NCBI GenBank assembly: GCA_009903825.1
Contig: WYEN01000045.1
Coordinates: forward strand, 1-43,925
Source: Desulfurococcales archaeon
GTDB lineage: Archaea > Thermoproteota > Thermoprotei_A > Sulfolobales > AG1
Direction: 5' to 3'
Length of the DNA: 43,925 bases
This document shows positions 1 to 9,268 of this stretch, one piece after another. The notes under the pieces were generated by a model. It was given only the letters and a program-made list of their open reading frames with translations. It did not search any database and was not told the DNA's origin. A program made the translations under genes and the position numbers. How positions within the stretch are numbered: the first letter of the stretch is position 1; each line of letters opens with the position of its first letter.

Positions 1-185
1 TGTAGCAGGAGTATTCTAGGTCTGAAGCTCTCTACTTCTATTCTTCTAATGTTAGAGGCCACCCATCCCCAGCTTTTGTTATCACTATTCATAAGATCAT
101 GATGATTAGCTGATACACATGCCACTATACATGCTCCACATCCTACACATCTACTTGCATCCCAGAGATGAGCATATCTTGTCAT
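1..185 (-). CDS. 4Fe-4S electron-transfer subunit of a molybdopterin oxidoreductase (partial)
   Basis: Only the first 61 codons lie in the window; the gene runs off the left edge. The protein starts MTRYAHLWDASRC and carries one CxxCxxCxxxC cluster motif (C13, C16, C19, C23), as in PsrB/NrfC/DmsB-like ferredoxin subunits. Its ATG overlaps the stop codon of the catalytic subunit as ATGA (185-182), so the two are translationally coupled. From the family, it should pass electrons between the catalytic subunit and a membrane anchor, which would be encoded beyond the window (inference). Confidence 0.85.
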   Translation of the reverse strand, partial: MTRYAHLWDASRCVGCGACIVACVSANHHDLMNSDNKSWGWVASNIRRIEVESFRPRILLL

Positions 186-2713
186 AATTTTCTCACCCTA
201 ACAGAAGAATTTGTGGCAGCCGCACCTACTATAGGAGATATATATCCTTTTGCAAACATATTAGGATTCACGCCCTCTCTGACGAAGCCGTATGATCCTG
301 TTATCAGCTTTGAGAATCTGCCTCCCATGTAAGAGTATGTGAATAAAACTCCTTTTCTGACTTTATTAGTCACTTTAACTCTAGCAACAGCTTTATAACC
401 AGTGTCGATCCCTTCGAGCTCTATAAGATCTCCATCTCTAACGCCTAGTCTCTCTGCATCCTCAGGATTCATCCAGACAGATCTGTCGGCCACATATCTC
501 ATGGGATAAGCAAACGCCACGTGAGCAGACACTAGAGGACCTTTGCCATTTACAAGATAAAACTCGTTAGAAGCCTTTGGAAGAGTATATGCTGGAGGCG
601 GATAGTAATCTGGGAGAGGATCTAGATTATATTTGAGAACTGATAGCCTATATATCTCGACTCTGCCGCTAGGAGTTGCAAGAGGAGTTTTATAAGGTCT
701 GGTCTCATAAGACTTTCTTTTTAACATTATAAAACCTTTGTTCATAAGCTCTCTCTTTATATCATCCGGAGACATATTCCAGTTTTTAGCTAGAGCCTCA
801 ATCAGCTTATCTTTTATCATCTCTTCAAACTCATGGAATCTTGTGTAATCAGCATACTCCTCTGTATAACCTATCAAGGCTGCTCTATCAGGATAAATTC
901 TTCTAAGTATCTCCATAAAGATCCATAGCTCATCTCTTGCATCAACACCTGGAGGAGGCTCTACATGACCTGTGGACATCTCGACTGCTGCATGAAGAGT
1001 CCATGTGACGGCTTTAAGCTCCTCCTTCTCTAAATATATTCTCGTTGGAAGAACATAATCAGCATAATCAATGATGTCCTGAGGCATGAAATCCATAAAG
1101 ACTATAAGATCAAGCTTCTCAAGAGCCTTCTTAATCTTCTCAATATTAACATCTCGAGTAAATATAGATGTTCCTAATACTATTAATGCCTTGACAGGAT
1201 AAGGTTTCTCAGTTAATATGGCGTCTAACACGGCGTCAAATGTTGAGACAGTCTCAGGATAATAGACTTTGTCAATTCTCTTCTCTTTAAGAGCCTCTGA
1301 ATCAAATTTTGTACCTAGAATAGTATATACATATCCTTCCTGAACCCAACATACCTCAGGAAACTTAGGAGACTCAGCAAAACATAGACCTCCTCTCTTA
1401 TCAATATTTCCTACCAATGCATTCAAAATTAATATTAGGCTGACAACATCAGTCTCTACGCCGTTTTTAGCAGCATACCACGTGTCATCAGCAACTCCTT
1501 TCGCCAACGCAAATTCTCTGGCTATTCTTGTTATAGTCTCAGCAGATATTCCAGTGATCTTCTCAGCCTCAGAAGGAGCATATTTAGATGCTCTCTCTGC
1601 TAATAACAGAAATGCTGTCTTCACCTGAATTTTAGATCCGTCTTTCAAGACGATCTCGCCGCTGTACATAAGATCTGGGTCTACACCTTTCTCGTTATAT
1701 TTCTTGAGAGAGCCAGTATTTTTATCATAAACTATGTATGCATTAGGATCTCCACCATCCTTAATGTCTGCCTCAGTGAGAAGTTTTTTATCAGGCTTGA
1801 TCAGAAATGGCGCATTAGTATAATTCTTGACGAAAAACTCATCATATAGCTTCTCAGATATTATCACATGTATCATTGATAATAAGAAGGCTGCGTCTGT
1901 CCCAGGTATTATAGGTATCCACTCTACATTTGCATATGCTATCTCAGGCATTCTAGGGTCTACAACAACGATCTTAGACCCAAGCTCTCTGCTTTTCATA
2001 GTTCTGTTGAGAGCTCCCATAGAGGCTGTCGCAGGAGTTCTTCCTATAAACAATAGATATCTAGCATTTTCATAATCAGGATCTACAGTTGGAGGTCCTC
2101 CAGCACCTAAAACCCATTTTCTAGCGGCTGTGCCAGCATCATGACATGTAGACTCGTGTCCTATATCAAAATTAGGAGTTCCCAGAAGATATCCGAACAG
2201 AGGATTCCATCTTATATCATGTCTAGTTATAACAACAGATCTCGCCCCATATCTACTTATGATCTCTTTCAGCTTAGAAGCAACCTCGTCAAGAGCCTGA
2301 CTCCAGTCGATCTCGACGAACCTGCCTTCTCCTCTAGAGCCTGCTCTCTTCATAGGCTTCTTAATTCTCAAAGGATGATTCCAGAGCCAGAGACCTGCCA
2401 CGCCTCTGCCACATATACCTCTTTGAGGATGATTAGGGTTCGCAGTTATATAAATAGGTCTCCCGCTTTCATCCACGCCTATCTTTATCCCACAACCAGC
2501 TCCACAGGCACCACATATCCCGTAGAACTCTTTAGCCTTGCCAAATGGCTGCAACATTATTTCTTTCTGAACAGATTTTTCAAATAATCTCTCTCTAGAC
2601 AAAACTATTGATCCTATGAGACTTGTCGTGACCCCTATTGCTATAGATGTTTTAATAAAATCTCTTCTAGACTTATCCACTAGATCTTTGTTAAAATTAG
2701 ACACCTCTTTCAT
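182..2713 (-). CDS. Molybdopterin oxidoreductase catalytic subunit, Tat-exported (polysulfide/thiosulfate/tetrathionate reductase-like)
   Basis: 843 residues, DMSO-reductase superfamily. A twin-arginine motif (SRRDFIK, residues 15-21) and a hydrophobic stretch (about 22-38) predict export of the folded enzyme. A CxxCxxxC...C motif (C67, C70, C74, C101) should bind the proximal 4Fe-4S cluster. C190 in STCHDAG sits where the molybdenum ligand is expected, which favours the Cys-ligated group (PsrA/PhsA/TtrA/ArrA, formate or nitrate reductases). The C-terminal part is the usual dinucleotide-binding fold (PSGRVEIY through NPEDAERLGVRDGD). The iron-sulfur subunit follows with an ATGA overlap. A sulfur-compound reductase is most likely in a thermophilic crenarchaeon, but the substrate cannot be read from sequence. 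Confidence 0.9.
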   Translation of the reverse strand: MKEVSNFNKDLVDKSRRDFIKTSIAIGVTTSLIGSIVLSRERLFEKSVQKEIMLQPFGKAKEFYGICGACGAGCGIKIGVDESGRPIYITANPNHPQRGICGRGVAGLWLWNHPLRIKKPMKRAGSRGEGRFVEIDWSQALDEVASKLKEIISRYGARSVVITRHDIRWNPLFGYLLGTPNFDIGHESTCHDAGTAARKWVLGAGGPPTVDPDYENARYLLFIGRTPATASMGALNRTMKSRELGSKIVVVDPRMPEIAYANVEWIPIIPGTDAAFLLSMIHVIISEKLYDEFFVKNYTNAPFLIKPDKKLLTEADIKDGGDPNAYIVYDKNTGSLKKYNEKGVDPDLMYSGEIVLKDGSKIQVKTAFLLLAERASKYAPSEAEKITGISAETITRIAREFALAKGVADDTWYAAKNGVETDVVSLILILNALVGNIDKRGGLCFAESPKFPEVCWVQEGYVYTILGTKFDSEALKEKRIDKVYYPETVSTFDAVLDAILTEKPYPVKALIVLGTSIFTRDVNIEKIKKALEKLDLIVFMDFMPQDIIDYADYVLPTRIYLEKEELKAVTWTLHAAVEMSTGHVEPPPGVDARDELWIFMEILRRIYPDRAALIGYTEEYADYTRFHEFEEMIKDKLIEALAKNWNMSPDDIKRELMNKGFIMLKRKSYETRPYKTPLATPSGRVEIYRLSVLKYNLDPLPDYYPPPAYTLPKASNEFYLVNGKGPLVSAHVAFAYPMRYVADRSVWMNPEDAERLGVRDGDLIELEGIDTGYKAVARVKVTNKVRKGVLFTYSYMGGRFSKLITGSYGFVREGVNPNMFAKGYISPIVGAAATNSSVRVRKL

Positions 2714-2866
2714 AAATATATTTAAATAAAAAACCTTATATATTTATTTTTCAATTGTTATATTAAAAACGTTAAAATGTAATATAATACAAAGATCGAA
2801 GATTTAATATATGTCTAAAAAGATAAAAGTTATTATCATATAAAGCCTTTTGATATTTGATAGAGT
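2714..2866. promoter_or_regulatory. Divergent promoter region
   Basis: 153 bases between divergent genes, almost pure A/T, with several TATA-like runs (for example TTATATATTTATTT near 2738-2751 and AATATATG near 2807-2814). It should hold the promoters of the oxidoreductase (minus) and of the ABC ATPase (plus). No other gene or structured element is visible. Confidence 0.4.
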
Positions 2867-3586
2867 TTGCAAGAGATAGTAAGACTAGAGAAGATAACAA
2901 AAATCTATAGACTTGGACAGATAAATTTCAAAGCATTAGATAATATAGATCTTATGATCTATAGAGGTGATATTATAGCTTTGATGGGTCCTTCAGGCTC
3001 TGGAAAAACTTCTCTTCTAAACATCATAGGACTTCTTGACAGACCCAGTTCTGGGAAGATATTTCTCGATGGTAAAGATGTCTCTGAGCTTAGTGATAAA
3101 GAGATTGCTTATATAAGAAATCAGAAGATAGGTTTTGTATTTCAATTTTTCAATCTAATCAATAGATTGACAGTTTATGAGAATATAGAGCTTCCACTGA
3201 TCCCTAGGGGTGTTCCTAGAGATTTGAGACGTAAAATGATTATCGAGGCTTTAGAGAAGGTCTCTGGAGATATATCGTGGCTGTATAAGAAGCCTACACA
3301 GCTGAGCGGCGGACAACAACAGAGAGTTGCTATTGCAAGAGCAATAGTTGGAAGACCAGAGATCATATTAGCTGACGAGCCCACTGGCAATCTTGATAGA
3401 GCATCTGCAAAAACTGTGATCTCAACATTTCTTGATCTTAACAAGCTTGGTCACACCATAATTATCGTCACTCATGATCCTGAGGTGGCCAACTGTACAA
3501 ATCTAATATATGAGATGAGAGATGGAAAAATAATCTCTACAAAAGATCCTCAGAGAGATAATTGTCTGATCTATAAAAAGATCTGA
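2867..3586 (+). CDS. ABC transporter ATP-binding protein, MacB/LolD/FtsE type
   Basis: 239 residues with a complete nucleotide-binding domain: Walker A GPSGSGKT (41-48), Q-loop Q93, signature LSGGQ (146-150), Walker B IILADEP (166-172) and switch His (VTHD, H203). The ADEPTGNLD motif is typical of the MacB/LolD group, which works with FtsX-like permeases in lipoprotein or peptide export. It starts at TTG; no Shine-Dalgarno site is visible, so it may be leaderless. No permease gene is next to it; the neighbour downstream is dCTP deaminase. The partner must be elsewhere or lost. Confidence 0.9.
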   Translation: MQEIVRLEKITKIYRLGQINFKALDNIDLMIYRGDIIALMGPSGSGKTSLLNIIGLLDRPSSGKIFLDGKDVSELSDKEIAYIRNQKIGFVFQFFNLINRLTVYENIELPLIPRGVPRDLRRKMIIEALEKVSGDISWLYKKPTQLSGGQQQRVAIARAIVGRPEIILADEPTGNLDRASAKTVISTFLDLNKLGHTIIIVTHDPEVANCTNLIYEMRDGKIISTKDPQRDNCLIYKKI

Positions 3587-3646
3587 GTCTTTTTCATATT
3601 AAACTATTTAATGTCTAAGACACATTTTTCTAAATGAGGACTAGAA

Positions 3647-4180
3647 ATGATCTTGTCAGATTTTGATTTGAAAGCATATCTATCATCTAAAAGATTAAAA
3701 ATAGAACCTCTCGACCCATTGATCATAAGAGAGAACGGTCTAGATCTTAGGCTTGGAGAACAATATTGCGAGTTAAGATCTACTGATGAGATATTAGATC
3801 CATACATCGAGTGGGACCCTGAGAAATTCTATAGATGTGAGAAGGCTAATGAATATGTTCTTATGCCAGGCAGAAAATATCTTTTACATACTCTAGAGTA
3901 TATAGCTCTTCCGCCTGAGCTTGTGGGAATAGTAGAGCTCAGATCTACTCTGGCGAGACTCGGTCTCTTGATACCTCCCACAGTTGTTGACGGAGGCTTT
4001 GAGGGTCAGCTTACTATAGAGGTACATTCATCATCATTTCCTGTGAAATTAAAAGCTGGGACAAGATTTCTTCATCTGATCCTTATGAAGACTACGACAC
4101 CTATTGAGAGACCATATGAAGGTCGTTATCAACGTCAGAGAGATGTTATGCTTCCTAAGAGACCTCTAGAATATCCATAG
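3647..4180 (+). CDS. dcd: dCTP deaminase
   Basis: 177 residues, dCTP deaminase/dUTPase trimeric family. It carries the family motifs RSTLARLG (99-106) and VVDGGFEGQLTIEV (113-126, with the likely catalytic Glu at 125), and the C-terminal YEGRYQRQRD that closes over the nucleotide. It makes dUTP from dCTP for thymidylate synthesis. Some archaeal members also hydrolyse dUTP to dUMP, and sequence alone does not settle which type this is. Length is normal and the start is an ATG. Confidence 0.92.
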   Translation: MILSDFDLKAYLSSKRLKIEPLDPLIIRENGLDLRLGEQYCELRSTDEILDPYIEWDPEKFYRCEKANEYVLMPGRKYLLHTLEYIALPPELVGIVELRSTLARLGLLIPPTVVDGGFEGQLTIEVHSSSFPVKLKAGTRFLHLILMKTTTPIERPYEGRYQRQRDVMLPKRPLEYP

Positions 4181-4196
4181 ACCGAGATGAAGATTT

Positions 4197-5042
4197 TTGG
4201 ATCTAATAAATATATTTTCTGTTTTGATTGTCGCATTATTCTCAGGAGTTTTAGGAAGTCTAACAGGTCTCGGCGGAGCATCTATCATGACGCCTATATT
4301 AGTAGCTCTAGGTCTGCCCCTCAAACATTCTATAGCTAATGCAGTGATATCTATAATAGCAACATCAGCAGGATCTTCCGCTGCATATGTTAGAGATAGA
4401 ATAACTAATATCAAAGCCGCCATGTATATGGAGATTTTCACAATAACTGGAGGCATCGTAGGAGCTTATCTGACATTGATGCTCCCAGCCGTGGTCTTAT
4501 ACTTCTTCTTCGCATCTTTTCTGATCTTGGTGTTGTTTTTATCGAGAGAAAAAGGATCTTTAAATGATGTTTCGAGAGACAGAAAGATCGATAGATTCTC
4601 TAGATGGCTTAATATCAGAGGCGAATATTATGATCCTGGAGATAAAATATATATAAGTTATATAGTGAGAAGAGCTCATATAGGAGGTCCGATGATGATG
4701 ATCGCAGGAGTTGCCGCAGGATCTTTAGGTATAGGTGCCGGAGCATTTAAAACAGCTATTCAAGAAGGTATCATGGGGCTTCCTCCGAAGGTTGCCACAA
4801 CAACATCTAATTTTATAATAGGAATGACAGGTCTTGCAGCAGCCTCAGTATATATATCCTCTGGATATGTAGATCCTGTCTTGGCAGCCTCAATGACGCT
4901 TGGCACCGCAGTAGGCAGCATAATAGGCTCGAAAATACTTCCGATCATAAGAGGCAGAACTGTGAGAATATTATCAATGATAATAACAGTATATCTTATT
5001 ATTCAGATGATCTATAAGGGAGTGTCTCAGCTATGGATCTAG
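4197..5042 (+). CDS. TauE/SafE (TSUP) family anion permease
   Basis: 281 residues, strongly hydrophobic with about eight membrane segments in two similar halves. Each half has a Gly-rich signature (GSLTGLGGASIMTP near 20-33; AGSLGIGAGAFKTA near 180-193), typical of the TauE/SafE sulfite-exporter family. It starts at TTG 16 nt after dcd. The next gene, a DUF1634 protein, overlaps it by 10 nt, a common pairing for this family. Substrates known for the family include sulfite and sulfonates; here the substrate is unknown. Confidence 0.88.
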   Translation: MDLINIFSVLIVALFSGVLGSLTGLGGASIMTPILVALGLPLKHSIANAVISIIATSAGSSAAYVRDRITNIKAAMYMEIFTITGGIVGAYLTLMLPAVVLYFFFASFLILVLFLSREKGSLNDVSRDRKIDRFSRWLNIRGEYYDPGDKIYISYIVRRAHIGGPMMMIAGVAAGSLGIGAGAFKTAIQEGIMGLPPKVATTTSNFIIGMTGLAAASVYISSGYVDPVLAASMTLGTAVGSIIGSKILPIIRGRTVRILSMIITVYLIIQMIYKGVSQLWI

Positions 5043-5389
5043 AGGCTCTGCTAGGTTTTATTCTTGTAATAGGAGTTTTCATAGGATTAATAATGTTATC
5101 AATAGGCTTAGGAGCTTACATATATTTCCATGGCATAGAAATAGATCTTTCTAAAACAATTAGATTCAAAGATCTTTCAACATGGGTAATGAGCCTCAGA
5201 TATCAAGATGATGTTATCATGAAGATGCTATCTATAGGCCTGATAATAATTATTCTGATACCATATACACGTGTCATAGCATCATTAATATGGTTTATAT
5301 ATCATAAAGATCTTAAGTTCATATTATTTACATTATTTGTTGCAACGGTACTTACATTATCAATCATAGGTTTACTAAGATCTTTCTAA
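5033..5389 (+). CDS. DUF1634 membrane protein, partner of TauE/SafE permease
   Basis: 118 residues with three predicted membrane helices (about 6-30, 64-88 and 93-115). The core IPYTRVIASLIWF pattern matches DUF1634. The ATG lies inside the end of the permease gene (10-nt overlap), so the two are likely co-translated and act together. No biochemical function is known for the family. The 3' end touches the convergent Rio1 gene by a few bases. Confidence 0.8.
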   Translation: MDLEALLGFILVIGVFIGLIMLSIGLGAYIYFHGIEIDLSKTIRFKDLSTWVMSLRYQDDVIMKMLSIGLIIIILIPYTRVIASLIWFIYHKDLKFILFTLFVATVLTLSIIGLLRSF

Positions 5390-6192
5390 ACTCTCTTTAT
5401 AGAATACTCATTAAATACCTCAAATATTTTATTATAAAGATCTTTAAAATATTCTATGTCGACCCCTGCTTCAGCAAAAAATCTGTTTATAGTATCAAGA
5501 TCATGTCTCAGAAAATCTATTGCATTAACATGATCTATTGACACAGCCTGAGAAACATCAATTATATAAGGCGTGGATCCTTTGACCATAATATTATATT
5601 CGCTAAGATCTGCATGAATAAGTCTGGCTTTCTCAATCATTATAATAATCTGATTAAGAACATCTTGATATATAAACTCAAGATCTTTTTTTGTCAACAT
5701 ATTATTTTCATAAGCCTCTTTTAACAATGGATATCTCTCACCATTTTCTCCTAGAAACTGCATCACAAGAATATTATTTTTTCTACAATAAGGCTCTGGA
5801 ACTCTGACGCCTGCCTTAATCATTCTCTTAAGATTGCTATATTCTTTACCGGCCCACACATAGATCAGTCTTCTTCTATCAAGTCCTCTCAGATCCTCAT
5901 ATCTAGGATCTCCAGAAAGATATTTCCATATAGATCTTCTGAACTCAGCTGTTAAAGTATAATATATCTTAATAGCGATCTCTCTATCCTCATAATCAGT
6001 TCCCCAGTATACTCTGGCCTCTTTCCCAGTAGAGATCACGCCTTTAATCTCTTTTATACATCTGCTTCTCATAAGATCAAATAAAGTGAGTATTGTCTGT
6101 CTATCAAAAACCTCCTCAACAGTCTCGAGAAGATCTGTGTCAAAATATCTTTTCTCGGACTTCCTCTTTTTCTCAAAAAGATCGTCTTTCAA
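5386..6192 (-). CDS. rio1: Serine protein kinase Rio1
   Basis: 268 residues, RIO-family atypical kinase. The motifs are STGKEA (54-59), replacing the glycine-rich loop, the invariant Lys in AIKIYY (K75), the catalytic loop HADLSEYN (193-200) and metal-binding IDVSQ (211-215). The 12-residue insertion around SGDPRYEDLRGL is the Rio1-type flexible loop. Rio1 acts in late maturation of the small ribosomal subunit. It lies 8 nt after an uncharacterised membrane-protein gene on the same strand. Confidence 0.93.
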   Translation of the reverse strand: MKDDLFEKKRKSEKRYFDTDLLETVEEVFDRQTILTLFDLMRSRCIKEIKGVISTGKEARVYWGTDYEDREIAIKIYYTLTAEFRRSIWKYLSGDPRYEDLRGLDRRRLIYVWAGKEYSNLKRMIKAGVRVPEPYCRKNNILVMQFLGENGERYPLLKEAYENNMLTKKDLEFIYQDVLNQIIIMIEKARLIHADLSEYNIMVKGSTPYIIDVSQAVSIDHVNAIDFLRHDLDTINRFFAEAGVDIEYFKDLYNKIFEVFNEYSIKRV

Positions 6193-6200
6193 AAAATCAC

Positions 6201-6914
6201 CTATTCACATTGAAGAGAGATATTATTCGTCTTACTCATGATCTCAATCACTCGCTGAAGATCTTGTTCAGACATATACATTCTATATACAGTAACACTT
6301 CTCATATTTGTTAAAGCCTGGATCTGTGGCTTAGTCTTTATATCTATAAACCTTCTCTTTTTATTACATATGATCTTGTAGTCTGAGGTGTTAAACGGAA
6401 ATTTTAATAGAAATCCTGATGCCAAGACGCCTTTTGTTGTGACCATGTAATCTCTCAACAGCTGAATAATCTCGATCTCTCTACCAGACATTATCACTCT
6501 ATTAAGTATCCAAGGGAGTAAGAAAAGGATCTCAAATAATATCAGATAGCCTATGAATAAATATGTTGTTCCATTCAAAGCGAAATAATGTATGACATAC
6601 CCTAGATATAGATAGTATATTCCGAAGACTATAGGAAGATTGATTAATGATACTGACATCATCTTCATCTGAGGCTTCATGTCATCAATAAGCTTCTCAT
6701 CTTTATTGATAAAATCAATTATTTTCGAAGGATTCGCCTTAACAATGACTCTCCCACTTTTTATATAATCAACGTCTTCGCCTGATCTGCTCGCTCTAAT
6801 TCTTCTATAGCTTGTGAATATCGAGTATCCTAAGAAAGTAAACATGATCAAAAGAATTACTACGAAGAAAAGACCTGGGAACAAAGTCAACACTATGGAA
6901 TATATGACGACCAT
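6201..6914 (-). CDS. Uncharacterised crenarchaeal membrane protein (possibly DUF2208)
   Basis: 237 residues. Membrane segments are visible at about 8-32, 90-110 and 118-142. They are followed by a soluble C-terminal part (SGREIEIIQLLRDYMVTTKG onward) with alternating beta-rich and charged sequence, which resembles a cytoplasmic PH-like or immunity-type fold. I think it belongs to the archaeal DUF2208 membrane family, but this is from memory of the pattern and not secure. It lies just upstream of rio1 on the same strand, with an 8-nt gap. No catalytic motif is evident. Confidence 0.65.
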   Translation of the reverse strand: MVVIYSIVLTLFPGLFFVVILLIMFTFLGYSIFTSYRRIRASRSGEDVDYIKSGRVIVKANPSKIIDFINKDEKLIDDMKPQMKMMSVSLINLPIVFGIYYLYLGYVIHYFALNGTTYLFIGYLILFEILFLLPWILNRVIMSGREIEIIQLLRDYMVTTKGVLASGFLLKFPFNTSDYKIICNKKRRFIDIKTKPQIQALTNMRSVTVYRMYMSEQDLQRVIEIMSKTNNISLQCE

Positions 6915-7024
6915 TGCCTGTGTATATAATAGATTTTTCAGAACAGCCTTTAAAATGTTTATCAGCCCAATATAGATTATGATGAGAGATATAAAAGGAA
7001 AAAATAATTAGATGAATTTTTTTA

Positions 7025-7405
7025 TCAACCTTTTGTTCTAAGCTCGTTATATGTTTTAACAAGCTCATTCAAAAGATCTTTTGCTGCACCAGGATCTATT
7101 ACGGCCACTGAGGAGGCGGCTACCTGTATCCCAGCCGCCTGTCCCAGTCTTGCTTTGCTAGGAACATATAGATAAGGAACCTTCTTCTCTTCACATAGAT
7201 ATGGAAGATGCAAAACTACCTCAGGAGGATTCACATCTTCAGCTATCACAACAAACTTAGCCTCTCCTCTCTCAACAGCTTTTGTAGTCTCATTAACTCC
7301 TTTCTTAATCTTTCCACCGGTGGTTCTGGCTTTATTAACCAGCTCATAAGCTTTCTCAGCTATCTCAGGAGGTGTTGTAAATCTTACATGTATTGGTCTG
7401 CTCAT
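7025..7405 (-). CDS. rpl7ae: Ribosomal protein L7Ae (kink-turn RNA-binding protein)
   Basis: 126 residues from the preferred start. The core [18 protein letters not shown] and [10 protein letters not shown]-like segment ([15 protein letters not shown]) are diagnostic. L7Ae binds kink-turns in 23S rRNA, RNase P RNA and box C/D and H/ACA guide RNAs. There are two in-frame ATGs, at 7411 and 7405. The purine-rich GGTGG abuts the first but sits at a normal distance from the second, giving the usual N-terminus MSRPIHVRF, so 7405 is preferred. A TATA-like CTTATAAG lies about 40 nt upstream on the minus strand (7447-7454). Confidence 0.94.
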   Translation of the reverse strand: MSRPIHVRFTTPPEIAEKAYELVNKARTTGGKIKKGVNETTKAVERGEAKFVVIAEDVNPPEVVLHLPYLCEEKKVPYLYVPSKARLGQAAGIQVAASSVAVIDPGAAKDLLNELVKTYNELRTKG

Positions 7406-7444
7406 CCTCATCCACCACTCGTCACTAGATATTAATTTATGAGA

Positions 7445-7490
7445 CGCTTATAAGCTGAGTTGAATAGATTTGTATATATATATATTTTAA
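7445..7490. promoter_or_regulatory. Back-to-back promoters for L7Ae (minus) and the FAD dehydrogenase (plus)
   Basis: A minus-strand TATA-like box CTTATAAG (7447-7454) would start L7Ae transcripts near 7420, leaving a short leader with the GGTGG site. A plus-strand run of TATATATATATATTTTAA (7473-7490) ends about 23 bases before the ATG at 7513, so the dehydrogenase transcript is probably leaderless. The assignment rests on archaeal promoter spacing only. Confidence 0.5.
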
Positions 7491-7512
7491 TTAAAATAGT
7501 TCTATAAAATGG

Positions 7513-8979
7513 ATGAATATGAATATCAACGAGATACAGAGAAGACTTGTGAAGATCCTTGGCGAAGATAAGGTATCTACAGATCCTGTCACTTTAAGTC
7601 TATATGCCTCTGATCCTGTGTCTTTTCCAATGATCCCAGAGGATCTTTCGAAGAAATTTGTTGTTGTAATGCCTTCTAATATTGAGGAGATTACCGAAGT
7701 GGTTAAATTAGCTTCCAGAGAGAATGTGCCTATAATACCTCAGGGAGCTTCAACAAGTCTCGCCCTTGGATCTTCTGTTATAAGTCTCTCAGCTCTTAAT
7801 CAGCTGGAGACTTTAAAATACGGCATTATAATGTTCACAGGATCTATGAGAAGAATATTAGAGTTCTCAAAAACAGATCGATATATAAAGACTGAGGCTG
7901 GCGTGAGAATTGATGAGCTTAATGATTATCTAGATAACAATGATACAGGACTATTCTTCCCAGTTGATCCTGCGTCATCAAGAGCCGCAACTGTGGGAGG
8001 AGCTGTGGCTAGTGGAGCAGGAGGATTGAGAGGAGCTAGATACGGGACTATGAGAGAATGGGTTCTAGGCCTGGAGTTTGTAGATGGATTAGGAAGAATC
8101 CATAGAGTAGGCTGTAGAACTGTCAAATGTAGACAAGGATATGATCTGACCAGACTATTAGTAGGATCTGAAGGAACCTTAGGAGTGATATATTCGGCGA
8201 TATTAAAGCTCTGGCCAAAGCCTCATCATATTCTCAGAACATTATTCTACTCAGAGAGATTTATCGAGGGCTTCAAAACTTTTCTAGATATAAGAGAGAG
8301 ATTTGGTGTGCCGTTGATAGCAGAGTATCTGTCAAACAGATTGGTAGAAAAGATCCGTGAGACGACTGGAATATGGTTTGGTGATGGTCATGCGATAATA
8401 ACAGATATAGAGATTGAGGATCTCTCTCTTGTAGACAAATTTTCTAAAGAGATCGAGAGTATCTTGGCTAGAAACAATATCAAAAGCTATGTGATAGCCT
8501 CAAACAGAGATCCTGATTTTGAGAAGATATATTTTCTTAGAAAATCAATGTATCCATCAGCTTTGAAAACTAGAAAAATGAAGTATATAATAACTGAGGA
8601 TATAGTAGTTCCAATAACAAAGATCCCTGAGTATGTAGAGTTCGTCGAGACCTTGAGAAGAAAATATGAGAGAGATATTGAGGTGGGAGGTCATTTAGGT
8701 GATGGAAATCTTCATCCGAAGCTTGAGGGAGATCTTGATGATCCAAGGGATAGAGATCTTGTGATGAAAATCGGGAGAGAGATAGCTTTAAAAGCTGTCG
8801 AGTTAGGAGGAAGCGTGAGTGCTGAACATGGCATAGGCACTATGAAAATAGATCTTTTGATCGAGGAGTTTAGATACAGAGGCTCTGAGGCATCTATAGA
8901 TCTTATGAGAGAGATTAAGAAAACATTTGATCCAAAGAATATTCTAAATCCTGGTAGAGTGATCCCTATTGAAAGATGA
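7513..8979 (+). CDS. FAD-binding 2-hydroxyacid dehydrogenase (GlcD / D-lactate dehydrogenase family)
   Basis: 488 residues, full length for the FAD_binding_4 / FAD-oxidase C-terminal family. The PQGASTSLALGSS segment and PVDPASSRAATVGGAVASGAGG (about 153-174) form the FAD pyrophosphate site; GHLGDGNLHPKL (about 396-407) and SAEHGIGTMK (about 436-445) are the C-terminal substrate/flavin signatures. It should oxidise D-lactate, glycolate or a related hydroxyacid. The ferredoxin gene overlaps its 3' end, and LutA/LutB-like genes face it, so electrons likely pass to iron-sulfur partners and the quinone pool. Confidence 0.9.
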   Translation: MNMNINEIQRRLVKILGEDKVSTDPVTLSLYASDPVSFPMIPEDLSKKFVVVMPSNIEEITEVVKLASRENVPIIPQGASTSLALGSSVISLSALNQLETLKYGIIMFTGSMRRILEFSKTDRYIKTEAGVRIDELNDYLDNNDTGLFFPVDPASSRAATVGGAVASGAGGLRGARYGTMREWVLGLEFVDGLGRIHRVGCRTVKCRQGYDLTRLLVGSEGTLGVIYSAILKLWPKPHHILRTLFYSERFIEGFKTFLDIRERFGVPLIAEYLSNRLVEKIRETTGIWFGDGHAIITDIEIEDLSLVDKFSKEIESILARNNIKSYVIASNRDPDFEKIYFLRKSMYPSALKTRKMKYIITEDIVVPITKIPEYVEFVETLRRKYERDIEVGGHLGDGNLHPKLEGDLDDPRDRDLVMKIGREIALKAVELGGSVSAEHGIGTMKIDLLIEEFRYRGSEASIDLMREIKKTFDPKNILNPGRVIPIER

Positions 8980-9268
8980 TCCTTTGGATTTCATAAGAAG
9001 AGAAGTGTCTAAATGTGTCTTCTGCGGCTTCTGTGAATACGATTGTCCTACTCTTAATATAAAAAATGACAGAGGCTACGGTCCCAGGGGGAGAGTTAGA
9101 GTTGCCAAGATTTTTATAGAGAAAGACATTTTTAGTGAAAAAAGTCTTGAGTATATATACACATGTGTATTATGTTCAGCATGTGTTCTCTCATGTCCTG
9201 CTAAAGTTGATGTTCCAGGGATCGTTGTTGCTATGAGAAGATTTATTCATAAAAAGATTATTGACTGA
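8969..9268 (+). CDS. Small 2[4Fe-4S] ferredoxin-type subunit of the hydroxyacid dehydrogenase
   Basis: 99 residues with two CxxCxxCxxxCP motifs (CVFCGFCEYDCP and CVLCSACVLSCP). This matches the N-terminal iron-sulfur half of GlcF-type proteins but lacks the CCG half. It starts at TTG, overlapping the FAD dehydrogenase by 11 nt, so it is very probably the direct electron acceptor. The missing CCG half may be supplied by the LutA-like protein encoded on the opposite strand. Its 3' end overlaps the end of the lutB-like gene by 11 nt (convergent). Confidence 0.88.
   Translation: MKDDPLDFIRREVSKCVFCGFCEYDCPTLNIKNDRGYGPRGRVRVAKIFIEKDIFSEKSLEYIYTCVLCSACVLSCPAKVDVPGIVVAMRRFIHKKIID

Noticed and set aside
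1827-2587. Plus-strand ORFs inside the molybdopterin oxidoreductase gene
   Set aside because: They are antisense to a clear, full-length conserved protein and show no motifs of their own.
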